DNA of 64,000 nt, from NCBI GenBank assembly GCA_036362985.1, contig JAYGXS010000003.1:32009644-32073643 (forward strand). The letters run 5' to 3'. Under the pieces are notes generated by a model. The model was not told the DNA's origin and did no database searches. It worked only from the letters and a program-made list of their open reading frames with translations. The position numbers and the translations under genes were made by a program. This stretch comes from Ligula intestinalis (lineage: Eukaryota > Platyhelminthes > Cestoda > Diphyllobothriidea > Diphyllobothriidae). Of this stretch, positions 59,850-64,000 are shown one piece after another (the stretch's first letter is position 1; each line of letters begins with the position of its first letter).

Positions 59850-60510
59850 GCTCACCTAGCCAGGTGTGCTGTTGATACGCGTGTTGGAGTGTTAGCCACG
59901 CCAGCCACCTGCGCCCTCCTCCATCTCCGGTTTTCTCGACCCTTATCTTCACAGCGAATGCAGGTATAGGAGTGGTGAGAGCATGAGGTAGATCTTGCGA
60001 GTACACTTCCCCTATAAAATAGCTACCGTCACCGCATTGCCTTCAGTTTGCTGAGGCTCGTTATGGGCATTGTCGAAAGCGACTCTCGAAATGTCATTGC
60101 TCACTACAGGTGTATCTGACTATTGTGTTGGCAAGTTGGATCTCACGTAACGGAGACCGTCACAAAGATCTGTCATGGGAATTGATTCTCAAAGTTGTTA
60201 CAATTTTCTCTGTTACCTCTGAGTCTGCAAAAATAGACAGAGTGAGATATGTTTTACTTTAAAAATATAGTTCCAAATGTTTCAACAAAGACGGCCCCAT
60301 TCACCATGAATAAAATAGGTCGAGCTCATGAGGAAATGTCGTTGAAGATGTCGCAAAATGTAGACCAAATTGAACTTCCTCCAAATGGGCGCTAGCGTCT
60401 TACGCTGATTACCTCATTGTTTGAGTTCATATAAACAACGAGGGATAAAAATAAGTTCCTAATGAGCGTACTAAGCCAACTGATGTTCATATAAATAAGA
60501 ACATTTACAT
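59850..60510 (+). repeat. composite dispersed repeat, copy 2
   Basis: Matches 15805-16015 (left part) and 17210-17520 (right part) in order: AGGTGTGCTGTTG, GGTAGATC, GCGCTAGCGTC, ACCTCATTGT. This copy is uninterrupted, so it shows what the first copy looked like before insertion of PLE material. Confidence 0.55.
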
Positions 60511-61460
60511 GCAAATGGAGGAGAGGGGAGACAAAAATGACAGCTCAATTGCAAAAGCTCGCGCATGTATGACATTGTGCACAGGGATTGCGTACGCCAA
60601 GTTGCCTGTCTGCGCATGTCACAAAACACGGATCTTCCATATGCGACAGGCCCTACAGAAGAGTGGCTGGAATCTCACATGGATAAAGCTGCAATAAAGC
60701 ATACTTTTTCGACATAGGCAACCACCAATGGGATCCGAAGAGGTTTTACCGCTGTTTTGAAATGTCCTTGGGGGACAATTTGTGTTGTTACTGAAAGATA
60801 AAAGTAGGTGTCGCTGTGAATATTCATCGTTTATTAATCATACTTAACCAGGAGTAGCAAATGCACATTCTACTACTGTAAAAACAAAGGTGAGGTTTTT
60901 CCCTTTACAGGCAAGATAATAAAGAGTGCGTAAAGAAAACTATTTTCAGAGTTGCAAATATCGTAGGACTCAAAGTATAAACGTCAGCTGGTGGAGCATA
61001 AGCGTTATTCTACTAAATCTCTCTGAGTTTGAACGCCAAAGGAGAGATTATGACTTTTTATTCATAAACACTTATTCTGTCAGGCTGAGTATTATGGTTA
61101 GGAGAAGTACGGTCAAGCCACGAAAGTAACTAACCTCCCGGAATTGAGCTGCTCACTGCCTGTACTAGATTGGGTCATTTTTACATATCAGAGGCTCTTT
61201 GAAAGTAAAAGAACATCAACGTAGATGGTGATTTTGACGCCGTAGTGAGTGGCCTCGATACACAAGCAGCAGCAAAGATTAATTTAAGCACTTATTTGCG
61301 GCGCCGTACCTTAGTCTGATCGTTTCCATATTGATTATGATGTAAAGAACGAACCGAAAAATGAGCACTGAACTAGGATATAGTAAGCAACTGACGTTGT
61401 TAATGGCTCTTGGTATTCTTTCAAGCAAGACACCTACGTCTAACAAACGGGGTTATAACT
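60511..61460. other. no gene recognised
   Basis: No supportable feature. Confidence 0.4.
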
Positions 61461-61464
61461 CCGT

Positions 61465-61665
61465 ATGTGGGTGGCCGAACACGCGCCAACAACGAGGGGG
61501 TTAATTTTGTCAACTCTGAAGTCGCTCTCTATTCAACGCAACCTACTCAAACTCTTAAAGTTCTACGAGATTGAATTTCTAGCAAAGGGTGGCAAAGAAG
61601 TGAGCACCGAACTGAATGAGTCATTAGTTGCCGCCTGTTTAACTTTATTGCCTGTGCCTGTGTGG
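61465..61665 (+). CDS. possible coding exon, unknown gene
   Basis: ATG followed by 67 codons to GTGTGG|GTGAGT, phase 0. The segment LILSTLKSLSIQRNLLKLLK and FYEIEFLAKGGKEVS looks helical and coding-like. It is either a first exon or an internal exon with an unresolved acceptor. The frame at 61711-62022 downstream is open too but is not clearly joined. Confidence 0.3.
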
Positions 61666-62174
61666 GTGAGTCAAATTACTAGGTCATTCTCATGGCAATA
61701 AGTTAAATAGATGCAGGAGATACGGAGAACACCTGACGCACTAATAACGACACATGAAGTGGTGTTGATAAGAACTGCTGCTCTATCGATCTGCCCACAT
61801 GCCGCATATGTGCTGATTTTGCACCAGCTCTTAATAGGATTGGAGTTCTACCCAACCAGTTGGATGAATCAGGTTTCAAGTCAATATGCTAATTACTCCA
61901 GGACGCTACCTGATTGGACCGAATTTAGTTCGAAATTGTCGCTTATTTCTGATTTGGAGATTCGATCGAGACGAGTTGCTGGACGAGGTTTCACCAATGC
62001 GTATGGCAAGTTTATAAATTAAATTATGTGTACTGATAATAACTGTGACCGCTACCCTCGTCTGTTCCGGTCTGTGATGCTGTCCTTAAGGAAGATGGAG
62101 TGGAGCAGCCTTATCAAGCTGTTGAGGTTAAGAAGTTTTAACCCTAATGGCTGCGATCTTCCAAACCAGGTTCC

Positions 62175-62310
62175 TTAGGAGAAGAGAGAGGAGTCTTGGA
62201 AAGGCCAGATTAGAAGAAATAGTGTATTCTGTACAGACGGGAAGAGCAAAAGTTAGGATGAAGTATTAACTGCCGGCGCGCACGTTTAGCCGCGAGGCGG
62301 GCTAGGTCCG
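62175..62310 (+). repeat. dispersed repeat, copy 2
   Basis: See 13595: ATAGTGTATTCTGTAC, AACTGCCGGCGCG and AGCCGCGAGGCGG recur in order. Confidence 0.5.
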
Positions 62311-62519
62311 GAATGATGTCTGGGGGCAGACATTTGTGAGCGGCCACCGTTGGTTACAGCATTGAAGGTCATTGGTTAGACCACGTAATGTTACGAACGC
62401 AGCCGACACTTGGCGTGTTAGTAAGTCATGCCAGACAGGGTGCGGGCAGTCAGCGTGACTGCAGCCTTTGCGTGATGACTCACCAATCACGGGTTTCTCA
62501 AGTGGCGCTAACGCCCCCT

Positions 62520-63540
62520 ACAGCCTAACAAAATTCACATTCCAAAGACCGCATTTGTTCTTGTTAAAATATTTACAGCATAAAAGCACTGTAAAATCGT
62601 AATTACACATGTGATATCCCGCACAAATGGAGCAGTAATATTTGCCACATCAGCTGACTTCAAAACACTTCCACAATCGCCAATTATTTTCAAATGCCCT
62701 GAACTGCAAATCGGATCAAATTTGAAATTTAAATTTATTGACGAAAATAAACAGAATTTGTCTAAAAACCTTGAACCGAAATAAGTGTCTTGCAATTTCG
62801 CCTGATTTTTACCTACTCAACTTTCCTGAGCACAGTTTTAAAACTTCAGTTGGACATTGTACCGATTAGGTCATTTGTGTTTTACGTCCCTCTCATGTAA
62901 AGATTGTTCGTGGGTTCTCAAATTTCGACCCTCAAAAATTTTCGATCAGGGCTTCTCATTTTTTATCGGCCTACCCGAACTCTAGTAGGTGCGATAAAAT
63001 TCAAATTTAATTTGCCAAGGTTTATGCAAATGTCGTTCGCAAAATTTTACAAATAGACTACCCATAATTTGTCAAAAGTCACATAAATCACAGCTAGTTG
63101 TGGCGGTGGAACTTCATATGTAAACTTACTCTCTGAAATCATGAGCCGTCTTGGTTTCGAGTGCATTCAGAGGATGCAATAGTTTATATTTCATAAGTCG
63201 ATTTTTTGAAGGGGTCAAGCTCTTCACTCGATGTGCTCTTTTAATTGATTCGCTTTATGTTTTAGATACTTTGCGGGGTATCTTAATCTCTATAACAGGT
63301 AGTAAATGATGCAATTTTTCTTGAGTATTAAAGCTCCAAAACCAAGAATAGTTCAAAATCTGTATAGATAGGATCAAACTCTGAACGATAGCTAAGTTTA
63401 CAAGTTTCTATAGATTCACATTTCAGTAAAGGTGCCTCAAACGCAACACCGTTGTTTACTATAACCAAAATAGCAACTTATTTCGTTGCATTTTAGTCTA
63501 TTTATTAGTTAATTTGTGTATCATTTTATTATTTGTTTTG
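62520..63540. other. AT-rich, no gene recognised
   Basis: Nothing supportable. Confidence 0.4.
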
Positions 63541-63544
63541 GCAA

Positions 63545-63880
63545 CAGTAGTTTATGTCGCCCCACTCATTAATCCCTACAACCTGCATGTTTTCCTACAA
63601 TAATGGTGGTTATGGGCGGGAAATTAGGATACGCAGTGGAATATACTTTAATAAATGTGATATGCATTTTTATGGTACTGCATTTAGAAGTGTTGTTGAT
63701 TTATATCTGCAGATTTTCCCTATCTGTATTATCATTTAACTTATCGCGGAAAACCCCGACTGTCAAATTGCAGGTTTCTTTAATTTCCCGAAAAATTAAA
63801 ATGGTGGTCAGGAGGTCGTCTACTTCAACTAACCTGTGGTCCAACTTACCGTTCTGGAGTTAGATTAGTATTAATAGTGC
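63545..63880 (-). mobile_element. terminal-inverted-repeat element, copy 3 (truncated)
   Basis: Its complement reads CTAATCTAACTCCAGAACGG, ..GTAGACGACCTCCTGACCACC and ends TAATGAGTGGGG, as in copy 1 (28790-29100), in reverse orientation. The half beyond about 63880 is missing, and a PLE 3' end begins within 30 bases. Confidence 0.6.
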
Positions 63881-63948
63881 TGAAAATTCGATTTGCAGGT
63901 CGTAGATCAGAAGAAAGGGGGCGTTCACCGGGAGAGGTTTATTACAAG

Positions 63949-63991
63949 TCTGACGTTTCGGGTAGTGGTCTTGTTTACCCATCTTCAGAGA
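63949..63991 (-). ncRNA. intact minimalist hammerhead ribozyme
   Basis: Minus strand: TCT (stem I), CTGAAGA, one unpaired T, stem II GGGTA/TACCC, GAA, palindromic ACGT, C (cleavage site), AGA closing stem I. Every conserved core position is present. The downstream tail reads TTGTAATAAACCTCTCCCGG and CTTTCTTCTGATC. It represents the ACGT lineage; 31790 represents the AGCT lineage. Confidence 0.8.
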
Positions 63992-64000
63992 ATGGATACT

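Noticed and set aside
1..64000. CRISPR arrays, prokaryotic operons or phage
   Set aside because: Spliced exons, TATA box, SINEs and PLEs show eukaryotic DNA; no regularly spaced repeats of CRISPR type were seen.

Overview
The window looks like nuclear DNA of a flatworm, most likely a tapeworm with a large, repeat-rich genome (a diphyllobothriidean would fit). It is AT-rich and gene-poor. It carries spliced genes with long introns, many decayed Penelope-like retroelements (PLEs), tRNA-derived SINEs and degenerate TAACCC arrays. The lineage is inferred from this combination and not from any marker gene.

Left part (about 1-12.2 kb): the only gene I recognise with confidence is the 3' end of a RELCH homologue (RAB11-binding LisH/HEAT-repeat protein) on the + strand. 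Five consecutive exons (6657-7146, 7239-7419, 7599-7712, 8562-8730, 11638-11815) join in phase without a stop and follow the C-terminus of animal RELCH as I remember it. An earlier exon lies at 1141-1324. The introns hold SINEs, a 55-bp-arm hairpin and a possible antisense micro-exon. A polyadenylation signal lies at 12151.

Middle part (12.2-32 kb): nested PLE debris, then two lightly supported genes. One is a TATA-box promoter with a signal-peptide exon (18980-19163) and a compatible second exon (20671-20771). The other is a chain of phase-0 exons (17960-18028, 23466-23606, possibly 35415-35555). PLE copies with a YVDD reverse transcriptase and a GIY-YIG-like endonuclease follow (26.5-27.8 kb), then a 550-bp terminal-inverted-repeat element and a short PLE insertion with a 13-bp target-site duplication (31.4-31.9 kb).

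Right part (32-64 kb): a degenerate telomere-like array around a 10-N gap (32.8-33.1 kb), a second and a third PLE copy (45-47.6 kb), a pogo/Tigger-like MITE inserted into one copy of a duplicated unit (50.3-50.7 kb), an ORF with 23-residue STPR-type repeats (52.3-52.6 kb), further PLE 3' ends, and long AT-rich stretches where I see no gene.

The most striking signal is a dispersed short motif. The recurring GACGTTTCGG (reverse complement CCGAAACGTC) is the 3' half of a minimalist hammerhead ribozyme: CUGANGA, stem II, GAAA, a 4-nt palindromic stem III (ACGU or AGCU), a UC cleavage site and a 3-bp stem I. At least two copies keep every core element (63949-63991 minus, 31790-31829 plus) and about ten more are decayed. 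Several lie a few hundred bases downstream of GIY-YIG coding remnants and before a (CTT)n-type tail, as expected for PLE 3' ends.
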